Positions 1 through 6,401 of a DNA stretch of 6,693 nucleotides are shown one piece after another. The DNA comes from Pseudomonadota bacterium (GTDB taxonomy: Bacteria; Pseudomonadota; Alphaproteobacteria; Sphingomonadales; SMXR01), in the NCBI GenBank assembly GCA_022568115.1, contig JADFFP010000072.1, forward strand, positions 1 to 6,693. Direction: 5' to 3'. Each line of letters starts with the position of its first letter. The stretch's first letter is position 1. A model generated the notes under the pieces. It was not told the origin of the DNA, did no database searches, and saw only the letters and a program-made list of their open reading frames with translations. The translations under genes were made by a program, and so were the position numbers.

Positions 1-620
1 CGGCCATGCGCGGGTTTTCAGCTGGGGAAAAACTCCTGAGGGATGGAAACTGGCGCGGGGCCACCATGTCCGGGCTGGTTGGCCGAAAGGTCACCGGCAA
101 GACCCTCGGGCTGGTGGGCCTGGGGCGGATCGGCGAAAAGGTCGCCCGGCGGGCCAGGGCTTTTGACATGAAAATCCTCTATTTCAGCCGCACCCGAAAA
201 AAATACCTGGAAAAAGAGCTCGGGCTGACATTTGTCCCTTCGCTGGAAGAGTTGGTGGCGATATCGGATGTGGTCAGCCTGCATGCCCCGCTCATCCGCC
301 AAACCCATCATCTGATCAATGCTGATATTTTGAAAAAGTTCAAACCCGGGTCATTTTTAATCAACACCGGGCGCGGCGGCCTGGTTGAAGAAAAAGCACT
401 TGTGAAGGCCTTGAAGGCAGGCCCGCTGGCGGGCGCCGGACTGGACGTTTACGAATTTGAACCGGAGCTGGCGGAAGGTTTGCAAGTACTTGAAAACGTT
501 ACGCTACTGCCGCACATGGGCTCGGCAACCGAGGAAACCCGCACCGCCATGGGCTTAAGGGTAAAGGAAAACCTGGATGCCTTTTTTGCCACCGGTCAAG
601 CGAAGGACCGTGTCGCTTAG
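1..620 (+). CDS. D-2-hydroxyacid dehydrogenase, glyoxylate/hydroxypyruvate reductase type (5' truncated by window)
   Basis: This enzyme family interconverts 2-keto acids and D-2-hydroxy acids with NAD(P)H in the cytoplasm, for example glyoxylate/glycolate or hydroxypyruvate/D-glycerate. The reading frame is open to the left edge, so the start lies outside the window; the family is usually about 310-330 residues and 204 are visible from the internal Met at 6. Numbering from that Met, the Rossmann dinucleotide motif GLVGLGRIG is at 35-43. The family's catalytic Arg is R123 in NTGRGG, the acid is E152 in GLDVYEFEPE, and the catalytic His is H170 in LPHMGSAT. All three active-site residues are therefore present and the gene looks intact. 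It ends with TAG at 618-620, interlocked with the stop of the convergent oxygenase gene. The family call is firm. The substrate (D-glycerate dehydrogenase/GyaR versus another hydroxyacid) is inferred from overall resemblance. Confidence 0.88.
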   Translation, partial: AMRGFSAGEKLLRDGNWRGATMSGLVGRKVTGKTLGLVGLGRIGEKVARRARAFDMKILYFSRTRKKYLEKELGLTFVPSLEELVAISDVVSLHAPLIRQTHHLINADILKKFKPGSFLINTGRGGLVEEKALVKALKAGPLAGAGLDVYEFEPELAEGLQVLENVTLLPHMGSATEETRTAMGLRVKENLDAFFATGQAKDRVA

Positions 621-1954
621 CCCGGGACCGGCGGCGGGGTATAATCCCGGTCACGGATCCACAGGGTGGTGAGCCATTTGACGCCTTCTGTGACCGGCCG
701 TCCGGCGTGAAGTGACATGCTGTGGGGACCGCCGTCGCTGTTGACGTTTACGAACATGAGGCCGTCCCCCTTGCGGCCCTTGAGTTTCAGGCCGAGTTTG
801 ATGAATTCGGTTTCGCCTCCTTCGTAACCCTCATTGAGGTAAATCAAAAAGGTTTTGACGCGCTGGCCGGCGCGCTCCACCTCTGGGTTGACACCCTCCA
901 GATCGGGAAGAAAATAATCGCTGTGGGGTTTGTATTCCTGACCCCTTTCATAACGCAGGACGCCTTGGAATTCCTGATGGCTGATTGGCTCATCTGTGAC
1001 CTGTGATATCCGGGCGTTGATGGCATGGATCACCAGGTCTTCGGTCCCCAGCAAATAGCGCATTTCCGTACTGGTGCGGAAGTCCCGGTGTACCAGCTTG
1101 CCCTGAATGTGGTCCACCACCTGCGAGGATTGCATGGTAGGGGCTGAGGAGACCACTACAAAATCCGCTTCCTCTTCCGATAAAAACCCGGGGGTCACCC
1201 CGATCAGGGGGTTGGTTTCAAAATCATGACGGGGGGCGATATCCGGGATCGGCAGAGCACTTAAAAGATCGGAGATTTTTTCCCAGCCGGGCTTGGCCGC
1301 AAATGGTTTTACCACATATTCGCCGGTCTCCAGCTTTTTGATCAACGGGTCTTCCCCGGCCAGGACGTGGCGGTCTGATTTCGCCGCCAGCAACAGCAAT
1401 GCCTTGCCCTGGTCTTTATCCTGATCCGGCCGGTCCGCGCCCAGGAGCCGCCGGGCCAAGGCATATTGGGAGATTGGGTCGCCAGCGTTGGCTGCCGCCA
1501 TAAGCAAAATATCGGCATCCTCCTTGCCCGCCCCGCCCGGGACCATCGCCGCCAGGAATGCCAGCTGGGAGAGCGCCTTGGCCTCACCTTTTTTTGCCAG
1601 GTTGATCATGATAGAGACCGCTCCGGCCCAATCCGGGGTGGTCCCCGCCCCTTTGGCCAAAGCCGTCGCCAGGACATAATCGGCCGGGCCGAAACCTGCC
1701 TCGGAGGCTTTTTGCAGGAATTGATAGCTTTTATCCGGCTGCTGCGTCAGTAAAGCCCCTTCGCCATACCATATCCCCAGCATAAAAAGGCCCTGGGGAT
1801 ACCCGGCATCAGCCGATTTTTGCATCCACGCCAAGGCTTGGTTCATGTTCTTGCGGGTCAGGATCATGCCAATGGCGTATTGGGCCTCTGCGTTGCCGGC
1901 CTGCGCCCTGGCCACAATCGCATCAAACCTGGCTTGAGAATCCTGTCCTGTCAC
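617..1954 (-). CDS. Sel1-repeat protein with C-terminal prolyl 4-hydroxylase-type 2OG-Fe(II) oxygenase domain (downstream paralogue)
   Basis: This is a 445-residue protein with no signal peptide or membrane segment, so probably cytoplasmic. Residues about 20-195 are alanine-rich helical repeats of the Sel1/TPR-like type (for example NAEAQYAIGM at 21-30, then a second unit near 54-88), which usually bind protein partners. Residues about 245-440 form a P4Hc-type dioxygenase domain, which uses O2 and 2-oxoglutarate to hydroxylate a substrate, often a protein prolyl residue. The iron facial triad is H344, D346 (YKPHSD) and H416 (LHAGRPV), and K426 in GVKW is the expected 2-oxoglutarate-binding lysine, so the site looks active. 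The start is GTG at 1954: the overlapping ATG at 1956 is followed at once by TGA, and AAAGGA at 1962-1967 sits 7 bases upstream of the GTG. It follows its paralogue by 26 bases, which suggests co-transcription. The substrate is unknown. Confidence 0.9.
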   Translation of the reverse strand: MTGQDSQARFDAIVARAQAGNAEAQYAIGMILTRKNMNQALAWMQKSADAGYPQGLFMLGIWYGEGALLTQQPDKSYQFLQKASEAGFGPADYVLATALAKGAGTTPDWAGAVSIMINLAKKGEAKALSQLAFLAAMVPGGAGKEDADILLMAAANAGDPISQYALARRLLGADRPDQDKDQGKALLLLAAKSDRHVLAGEDPLIKKLETGEYVVKPFAAKPGWEKISDLLSALPIPDIAPRHDFETNPLIGVTPGFLSEEEADFVVVSSAPTMQSSQVVDHIQGKLVHRDFRTSTEMRYLLGTEDLVIHAINARISQVTDEPISHQEFQGVLRYERGQEYKPHSDYFLPDLEGVNPEVERAGQRVKTFLIYLNEGYEGGETEFIKLGLKLKGRKGDGLMFVNVNSDGGPHSMSLHAGRPVTEGVKWLTTLWIRDRDYTPPPVPG

Positions 1955-1961
1955 ATTGAAG

Positions 1962-1967
1962 TCCTTT
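1962..1967 (-). promoter_or_regulatory. Ribosome binding site AAAGGA deciding a GTG start
   Basis: On the minus strand AAAGGA lies 7 bases before the GTG at 1954-1952. The nearby ATG (1956-1954) would terminate at the next codon, so this site supports GTG as the true start of the downstream Sel1/oxygenase gene. It lies in the 26-base gap between the two paralogues, showing that the second cistron has its own translation start. Confidence 0.6.
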
Positions 1968-1980
1968 ATGAGTACATGAC

Positions 1981-3315
1981 CTAATCATGGAAGCGGTATT
2001 CGCGGTCCCTGATCCACATGGTGGACAGCCACTTTACCCCACCTGTAACGGGTCTTCCAGCATGAATTGTTTTCGGGTCTGGTACCCCGTCGCTGGCAAC
2101 ATTGTGAAAAACCAAACCTTCGCCCTTGGCGCCCCGCGCCCTGAGGTCGATATTTACAAACTCCGTCTCACCGCCAATATAATCATCATTCAGGTAAATC
2201 AGGAAGGTTTTGATGCGTTGCCCGGAGCGATCCACTTCGGGGTTCCTGCCCTGCATGTCGGGAAGCAGAAAATCACCGTGGGGTTTGTACTGCTGGCCAG
2301 GCTCATAGCGCAGAACCCCCAGCATCTCCTGGTGGCTCATGGGCTCGCCCGTGGCCTGTACAATTCTCAGGTTGATACAGTAAATTACCAAATCCTGGAA
2401 GGAGTGCCAAAACCGCATATCGCTGGAGGACCGGTAGGGATCCTCGATTAGCTTGCCGCTGACCGGATCCATGATCTGGGAAGGGGTGACATGGCGGGCG
2501 GCCATGGCGACCATATAATCGGCCTCGTCTTTGGTCACAAAGCCCGGGAATGTTGCAATGTAGGGGTCTTCACACATAACGTTTGGTTTCGGGATGGGCG
2601 GGATTGGCGGCTTAGCCAGAACCTTGCGCACGGCGGTCCAGTTTATCTCCTCGAAAATATTTGAAGCTTCAGGCATTTCTTCCGGAACCGGGACGCCCTG
2701 GACAGCCGGATGGCTTTTGGCAAAGGGGTGGCCGGCCTTGGCTGCCAACGCCATCAGCACCACCGCCCTGGCTTTGAACTTGTCATCGGCAGCGCTTTCC
2801 AAAACCCGTTTTGAATAGCTGTACATGGCGATCATATCAGAGGCCTCGGCCGCCGCCTGCAGCAGCTTGCTCCCCTCGTCCCTGGCCTTTTTCCCGCCTT
2901 CCATCAGGCACAGGAACGCCAGTTGGCTTATTGCCCGTGAATAGCCGCCCTCAGCGCTCTCCAGAACCAACTCCAGGGCTTCCGGCCAACTGGCCGTGAC
3001 GCCTATTCCATTGACGATAAGGGCCGCCCGCATCAGCGGAGCATCGGGGAACTTGAGGTCGGAGGCATGTTTTAGCATCTGATGCCCCTTTTCCAGATCC
3101 GGTTTAATCAGGACGCCCTGGATATACCAGGCCCCCAGCGTGTAGATCGCCCCGACATGGCCAGCCTCAATGGCCCGGTTCATCCACTTCAGGGAAACAT
3201 CAATGTCGCGACTGGAATAAAAAACGCCCAAGGCGTACTGGGCCTCGAGATTCCCATCCCGCGCCTGGTTCATAACATTCTGAAGTCTTTGTACGTATTG
3301 CGCTTGGTCAACCAT
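1981..3315 (-). CDS. Sel1-repeat protein with C-terminal prolyl 4-hydroxylase-type 2OG-Fe(II) oxygenase domain (upstream paralogue)
   Basis: This 444-residue protein has the same architecture as its neighbour. Sel1-like helical repeats span about residues 20-195 (NLEAQYALGVFY from 22, AIYTLGAWYIQGV from 56, further degenerate units to about 165). A proline-rich linker near 232-245 (KPPIPPIPKP) is followed by a P4Hc-type dioxygenase domain at about 250-440. Predicted iron ligands are H346, D348 (YKPHGD) and H418 (IHAGRPV); K428 in GVKW is the predicted 2-oxoglutarate lysine; GGETEF is at 381-386. By hand count, the last 115 or so residues are about 66% identical to the downstream paralogue without gaps, while the repeat halves diverge much more. 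That pattern suggests an old tandem duplication with the catalytic domain conserved and the binding half changed. The start is ATG at 3315 with a weak GGGA at 3321-3324. I found no convincing promoter in the 114-base gap upstream (3316-3429), so read-through from the carbonic anhydrase gene is possible. Confidence 0.9.
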   Translation of the reverse strand: MVDQAQYVQRLQNVMNQARDGNLEAQYALGVFYSSRDIDVSLKWMNRAIEAGHVGAIYTLGAWYIQGVLIKPDLEKGHQMLKHASDLKFPDAPLMRAALIVNGIGVTASWPEALELVLESAEGGYSRAISQLAFLCLMEGGKKARDEGSKLLQAAAEASDMIAMYSYSKRVLESAADDKFKARAVVLMALAAKAGHPFAKSHPAVQGVPVPEEMPEASNIFEEINWTAVRKVLAKPPIPPIPKPNVMCEDPYIATFPGFVTKDEADYMVAMAARHVTPSQIMDPVSGKLIEDPYRSSSDMRFWHSFQDLVIYCINLRIVQATGEPMSHQEMLGVLRYEPGQQYKPHGDFLLPDMQGRNPEVDRSGQRIKTFLIYLNDDYIGGETEFVNIDLRARGAKGEGLVFHNVASDGVPDPKTIHAGRPVTGGVKWLSTMWIRDREYRFHD

Positions 3316-3429
3316 GATTTTCCCGTGCGATAGTGTTTAAACCCCTTTGGGCCGCCCATCCAGAACCATTTGCTGCATCGCCTAGTTTCTCAAAAATGCC
3401 GCCTGGGGTCTATGATTCAAATCAAAAAC

Positions 3430-3951
3430 CTAATCCTGGGCGGACAATTCCTCCAGATACCTTCTGGCATTTTCCGCGTAGTGTTCGGCGGAGACTGCGA
3501 TCAGCTTAACTTCCTGATCGGTCAGATCGCGGATCACCTTGGCCGGAGTCCCGAAAGCCAGAACGCCAGCCGGGATTTCCTTGCCCTCGCCGACCAAAGA
3601 TCCGGCGCCGACAATGGTATTTGTGCCAATTTTCGACCCGTTCATCAGGATTGACCCCATGCCGATCAGGACATCATCGGCGATCTCGCAGCCGTGCAAA
3701 ATCACCTTGTGCCCTACCGTAACCCGGGCGCCGATATCAAGCGCAAAGCCAATGTCGGTGTGCATCATGCTAAGATCCTGGATATTTGAGCCGGCGCCCA
3801 CCGTAATCCACTCATTATCACCCCGCGCCACCGTGCCGAACCACAGGGAAGCATTTTTCTTGAGGCGCACCCGGCCGATCAAGGAAGCATCGGGCGCGAC
3901 AAAATTTTCCCCTTCCAGAACCGGGTATTGGCCATCCAGCGCGTACAGCAT
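3430..3951 (-). CDS. Gamma-class carbonic anhydrase-like protein (YrdA/CamH-type left-handed beta-helix)
   Basis: This 173-residue protein is the usual length for single-domain gamma carbonic anhydrase homologues. Hexapeptide repeats such as IGARVTVG and VLIGMGSILMNGSKIG predict the trimeric left-handed beta-helix, ending in a C-terminal helix (about 144-170). Residues corresponding to the active site of the archaeal Cam enzyme are in place with matching spacing: R43 and D45 (ARGD), Q58 and D59, and zinc ligands H64, H81 and H86 (GHKVILHG). The extra acidic loop of Cam is absent, as in YrdA, PaaY and CamH-type proteins. The likely role is cytoplasmic CO2/bicarbonate hydration, but many members of this subgroup have weak or untested activity. 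The start ATG at 3951 has a strong purine run (AAAGGGGG) ending 3 bases upstream. The gene is divergent from the threonine synthase-like gene, 56 bases from its preferred start. Confidence 0.88.
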   Translation of the reverse strand: MLYALDGQYPVLEGENFVAPDASLIGRVRLKKNASLWFGTVARGDNEWITVGAGSNIQDLSMMHTDIGFALDIGARVTVGHKVILHGCEIADDVLIGMGSILMNGSKIGTNTIVGAGSLVGEGKEIPAGVLAFGTPAKVIRDLTDQEVKLIAVSAEHYAENARRYLEELSAQD

Positions 3952-3969
3952 GATCCCCCTTTATGTTCT

Positions 3970-3998
3970 TTGACAAGCTACCTTTTAACGGCTACCAA
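3970..3998 (+). promoter_or_regulatory. Candidate sigma-70-type promoter for the threonine synthase-like gene
   Basis: A full-consensus TTGACA at 3970-3975 is followed after 17 bases by TACCAA at 3993-3998, which matches the -10 consensus at only three positions. Transcription would begin about 4004-4006, just before the ATG at 4008, giving an almost leaderless message. The strong -35 and the position in a divergent gap favour it; the poor -10 weakens it. Confidence 0.3.
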
Positions 3999-4007
3999 AC
4001 GGGGACT

Positions 4008-5237
4008 ATGGCCGAAAACAAGTACTTTGTCACCCATCTGGAATGCGCACTGACGGGCAAGCATTACCCGGCCGGACAACTTCATAACCTGTCCGAGGCC
4101 GGGAAGCCGCTGCTGGTGCGTTATGACCTGGCGGGAATTAAAAAAGCTTTCACCAAAGAGGCTTTAAGGGCCCGCCGCCCGGATATGTGGAAATGGCGCG
4201 AATTGCTGCCGGTACGGGATAGCAAAAACATCGTTTCCCTGGGCGAAATGGAAACCCCCCTTATCCCCTGCCCGGCGCTGGAAAAAGAGCTTGGCTCGAG
4301 CGCTGGCGCCCTGCTGATCAAGGATGAAGGGCGGCTGCCGACCGGCTCGTTCAAGGCCAGAGGCCTGGCGCTGGCGGTCACCATGGCCAAGGAACTGGGA
4401 GTGACAAAAATCGCCATGCCGACCGCCGGCAATGCCGGGGCGGCGCTGGCCGCCTATGCGACCCGCGCTGGCATAGACTGTTTTATTTTTTCACCGGACG
4501 ATGCCCAGGACATCACGATCGGCGAAACCGCGCTTCAAGGGGGCAAGATTTACCTGGTGGGCGGCCTGATCAATGACTGCGGCCGGATTGTCGGTGAGGG
4601 TGTCGAGGCCGCCGGTTGGTTTGACTTTTCAACCCTCAAAGAGCCCTACCGGATCGAAGGCAAAAAAACCATGGGCCTGGAGCTGGCGGAACAGCTGGAC
4701 TGGCGGCTGCCCGATGCGATCTTTTACCCGACCGGCGGCGGCACCGGCCTGATCGGCATGTGGAAAGCGTTTGCCGAACTGGAAGCGATCGGCTTTATCG
4801 GGCCGGAAAGGCCGAAAATGATCGCCGTCCAGGCGGAGGGCTGCGCACCGATCGTCAAGGCTTTTGAGGAGGGCAAGGAATTTGCCGAGTTTTGGGAGGG
4901 CGCCGACACATTAGCGCAAGGGATGCGGGTTCCAGCCGCCGTCGGCGATTTCCTGATCCTTGGCGCGGTGCGTGACAGCGGCGGCTTCGCGATCGCGGTT
5001 TCCGATCAGGCGATTATAAAAGCGCGGCTGCTGTGCGGCGAAAAAGAGGGCCTCAATATCGGACCCGAAGGGGCGGCGACCCTGGCGGCTTACGGAAAAG
5101 CGCTTGCGGGGGGTCTGATCAGCCGCGATCAGCGGGTGGTTTTGTTTAACTGCGGTTCCGGTCTGAAGTATCCGGTTGGCCAAGCCAGCGGCCGGATCGA
5201 CCACACCAAACCGGTTGATTACTCGCAATTCAACTAA
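4008..5237 (+). CDS. thrC: Threonine synthase-type PLP-dependent enzyme (fold type II)
   Basis: This is predicted to convert O-phosphohomoserine to threonine with pyridoxal phosphate, in the cytoplasm. From ATG 4008 the product is 409 residues. The N-terminus YFVTHLECALTGKHYPA is the family's usual opening, whereas starting at the upstream ATG (3963) adds 15 residues that do not resemble it; GGGG(A) at 4001-4005 also lies just before 4008. K116 in LPTGSFKARG is the PLP Schiff-base lysine. GNAGAALAAY at 141-150 is the substrate/phosphate loop, PTGGGTG at 241-247 binds the cofactor phosphate, and NCGSGLKYP is at 381-389. This is the shorter plant/archaeal-like form, not the roughly 465-residue ThrC common in proteobacteria. 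The genome may carry both, and a related activity such as a threonine dehydratase-like reaction cannot be excluded. Its TAA stop interlocks with the stop of convergent maiA. Confidence 0.85.
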   Translation: MAENKYFVTHLECALTGKHYPAGQLHNLSEAGKPLLVRYDLAGIKKAFTKEALRARRPDMWKWRELLPVRDSKNIVSLGEMETPLIPCPALEKELGSSAGALLIKDEGRLPTGSFKARGLALAVTMAKELGVTKIAMPTAGNAGAALAAYATRAGIDCFIFSPDDAQDITIGETALQGGKIYLVGGLINDCGRIVGEGVEAAGWFDFSTLKEPYRIEGKKTMGLELAEQLDWRLPDAIFYPTGGGTGLIGMWKAFAELEAIGFIGPERPKMIAVQAEGCAPIVKAFEEGKEFAEFWEGADTLAQGMRVPAAVGDFLILGAVRDSGGFAIAVSDQAIIKARLLCGEKEGLNIGPEGAATLAAYGKALAGGLISRDQRVVLFNCGSGLKYPVGQASGRIDHTKPVDYSQFN

Positions 5238-5872
5238 CCGTCTGCCGCATCGGGCTGGTTTTCCGGGCGCGCCGCATCGAACGCCTCCAGCTTGTAAAGC
5301 CGCTGCTCGATGGCGGCCAGCGCCGGGAACGGCGCCAGATCACACTTAAACCGGTTGGCGTTCCACATCTGGGGGACCAGGAACACATCGGCCATGGTGA
5401 CGCACTCGCCGAAACAATACCCACCGCCCTTATCCTTCACCAAGGTCTCCAGAGCCTTGAAGTTCAGGCTGATCCAGTGGTTGTACCAGACCCCGATTTC
5501 CTCCTGGCTGTGGCCGAGCGGACCCTTCAGGTATTTCAGGATTTTGAGATTATTGAGCGGCTGGATGTCACAGGCGATCAGGCCGGCCATGCGCCGCACC
5601 CCGGCGCGGTCCTTGGGGTTTTTCGGCAGCAACGCCGGCTCGGGGTGGGTTTCTTCCAGGTATTCGATAATCGCCAGCGATTGGGAAATGGTAAAATCAC
5701 CGTCCTCCAGCACCGGCACCAGGCCTTGCGGGTTGCGTTTCAGGTGGGCCTCGCCTGCCTGTTCCCCCTTTACCAGGTTAACAAAAACCGGCTCATAGGC
5801 AATACCCTTCAAATTCAGCACAATCCGCACCCGGAACGAGGATGAAGAGCGATAGTAGGTGTAAAGTTTCAT
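5234..5872 (-). CDS. maiA: Maleylacetoacetate isomerase (zeta-class glutathione S-transferase)
   Basis: This glutathione-dependent cis-trans isomerase converts 4-maleylacetoacetate to 4-fumarylacetoacetate in tyrosine/homogentisate degradation. The protein is about 212 residues, normal for the family. Numbering from the GTG at 5875, the zeta-class signature SSSSFRVRI is at 10-18; the glutathione-binding NPQGLVPVL is at 48-56 and QSLAIIEYL at 65-73; ACDIQPLNNLKILKYL is at 101-116 in the C-terminal helical domain; and MADVFLVPQ is at 161-169. The position equal to Cys16 of human GSTZ1 is Ser (S12), while the preceding serines are kept. Two starts are possible: ATG at 5872, or GTG one codon upstream at 5875. 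AAGGAT at 5884-5889 is 11 bases from the ATG and 8 from the GTG, so spacing mildly favours GTG. No homogentisate dioxygenase or fumarylacetoacetase gene is in the window. Confidence 0.93.
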   Translation of the reverse strand: MKLYTYYRSSSSFRVRIVLNLKGIAYEPVFVNLVKGEQAGEAHLKRNPQGLVPVLEDGDFTISQSLAIIEYLEETHPEPALLPKNPKDRAGVRRMAGLIACDIQPLNNLKILKYLKGPLGHSQEEIGVWYNHWISLNFKALETLVKDKGGGYCFGECVTMADVFLVPQMWNANRFKCDLAPFPALAAIEQRLYKLEAFDAARPENQPDAADG

Positions 5873-5924
5873 CACCGGTGTTGATCCTTACCTTTGCCGG
5901 GCGGTTCAGCGTTTGCTTTCAGCA

Positions 5925-5934
5925 AAGCGCTTGT
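5925..5934. repeat. AAGCGCTTGT element, copy 1 (8-base palindrome AAGCGCTT)
   Basis: The ten bases AAGCGCTTGT occur here and again at 6499-6508. Their core AAGCGCTT is self-complementary. This copy overlaps the -35 of the small exported gene and lies upstream of divergent maiA; the second copy lies upstream of recA. A small inverted repeat (TTTGCT-TTC-AGCAAA, 5912-5926) adjoins it. This could be a regulator site or coincidence. Confidence 0.35.
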
Positions 5935-5959
5935 CTAATACACCCCCGAAGTCTAAAAT
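5931..5959 (+). promoter_or_regulatory. Sigma-70-type promoter for the small exported protein
   Basis: TTGTCT (5931-5936, four of six -35 consensus positions) is followed after exactly 17 bases by TAAAAT (5954-5959, five of six -10 positions). Transcription would begin about 5966, leaving a leader of about 30 bases with the ribosome site AAGGGA at 5984-5989, 7 bases before the ATG at 5997. The -35 overlaps the palindrome AAGCGCTT (5925-5932), a possible operator. This is the best-looking promoter in the window. Confidence 0.6.
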
Positions 5960-5996
5960 AGCCAAGGAAAAAAGTAAAAGGTGAAGGGAACAAAAA

Positions 5997-6368
5997 ATGA
6001 ATAAATCACTTGCGATAATTTCCGGCGTTTCACTGGCGGCGTTAATTGGCCTGGGTAGTGTTGCACTGGCCGGTGAAAAAGACGACCCAAAAAACAGGGA
6101 GGATGAAGCTCAATCCCTCAATTCAAATAGCAATGAGGTCGCGGTCGAGAGTCTCGCGGCCAAGCCCCCGGATGACGGCGATCAAGGCAGGACTATTGGG
6201 CACGTTGACCACGGCAAGACCACCCTTGAGAGCGCGGCTGACGACGATCGGGATGATGCCTCTCGAATGAAGGGAGATTTTTCTAGGAACAGCACCAGGC
6301 CTTATAAAAAGGAGGTTGACGACGATCGGGATGATTCTCGGGGAAAGAAAAAGGACGAGGATGGTTAA
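5997..6368 (+). CDS. Small exported Asp-rich protein of unknown function with an EF-Tu P-loop-like segment
   Basis: I do not recognise this 123-residue protein as a known family. It opens with a clear Sec signal peptide (K3, hydrophobic core about 5-24, ALA-G cleavage after A25). There is no cysteine, so it is not a lipoprotein. The mature part of about 98 residues is hydrophilic, rich in D, K, R, S and N, probably disordered, and lacks any hydrophobic core. Two acidic blocks, DDDRDDASR (82-90) and DDDRDDSR (108-115), are encoded by an exact 18-base direct repeat. Between the signal peptide and these blocks, residues 66-77 read TIGHVDHGKTTL, identical to the conserved G1/P-loop region of EF-Tu, but no other G-domain motif follows. 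It has its own promoter (5931-5959) and ribosome site (AAGGGA, 5984-5989). Export and expression are well supported; function is unknown. Metal-ion binding by the acidic blocks is only a guess. Confidence 0.78.
   Translation: MNKSLAIISGVSLAALIGLGSVALAGEKDDPKNREDEAQSLNSNSNEVAVESLAAKPPDDGDQGRTIGHVDHGKTTLESAADDDRDDASRMKGDFSRNSTRPYKKEVDDDRDDSRGKKKDEDG
6240..6335 (+). repeat. Pair of exact 18-base direct repeats within the exported protein gene
   Basis: GACGACGATCGGGATGAT occurs at 6240-6257 and 6318-6335, starting 78 bases (26 codons) apart and in the same frame. Each encodes DDDRDD, and each is followed by TCTCG (directly in the second copy, after one GCC codon in the first). Identity down to third codon positions points to recent duplication or to selection on the DNA. 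Confidence 0.8.
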
Positions 6369-6401
6369 GAATTAAACCACTCTAGCCACGCCTTCACTCC
6401 A

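Noticed and set aside
1987..2451. 154-codon open frame on the plus strand, antisense to the upstream Sel1/oxygenase gene
   Set aside because: The minus-strand frame encodes a complete conserved dioxygenase with catalytic residues; the plus frame has no recognisable domain or convincing ribosome site and is a shadow of it.
3335..3342. GTTTAAAC palindrome in the gap upstream of the oxygenase genes
   Set aside because: It is a single short palindrome without a partner repeat or clear promoter context; not enough to call an operator.
3963..4007. Upstream ATG giving a 15-residue longer threonine synthase
   Set aside because: The extension does not match the family N-terminus and would overlap the candidate promoter; ATG 4008 begins right at the conserved start.
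5310..5798. 162-codon open frame on the plus strand opposite maiA
   Set aside because: It lies antisense to a clear MaiA and its composition (R/S/P-rich, no domain) is typical of a shadow frame in GC-rich DNA.
6192..6227. Reading the exported protein as a small GTPase or EF-Tu relative
   Set aside because: Only the P-loop stretch matches; switch, DxxG and NKxD motifs are absent and the protein carries a signal peptide.
6309..6315. Perfect Shine-Dalgarno-like AAGGAGG inside the exported protein gene
   Set aside because: No start codon lies at proper spacing: TTG follows immediately and the next ATG is about 15 bases away, with no useful frame behind it. It is explained by the KKEV codons.
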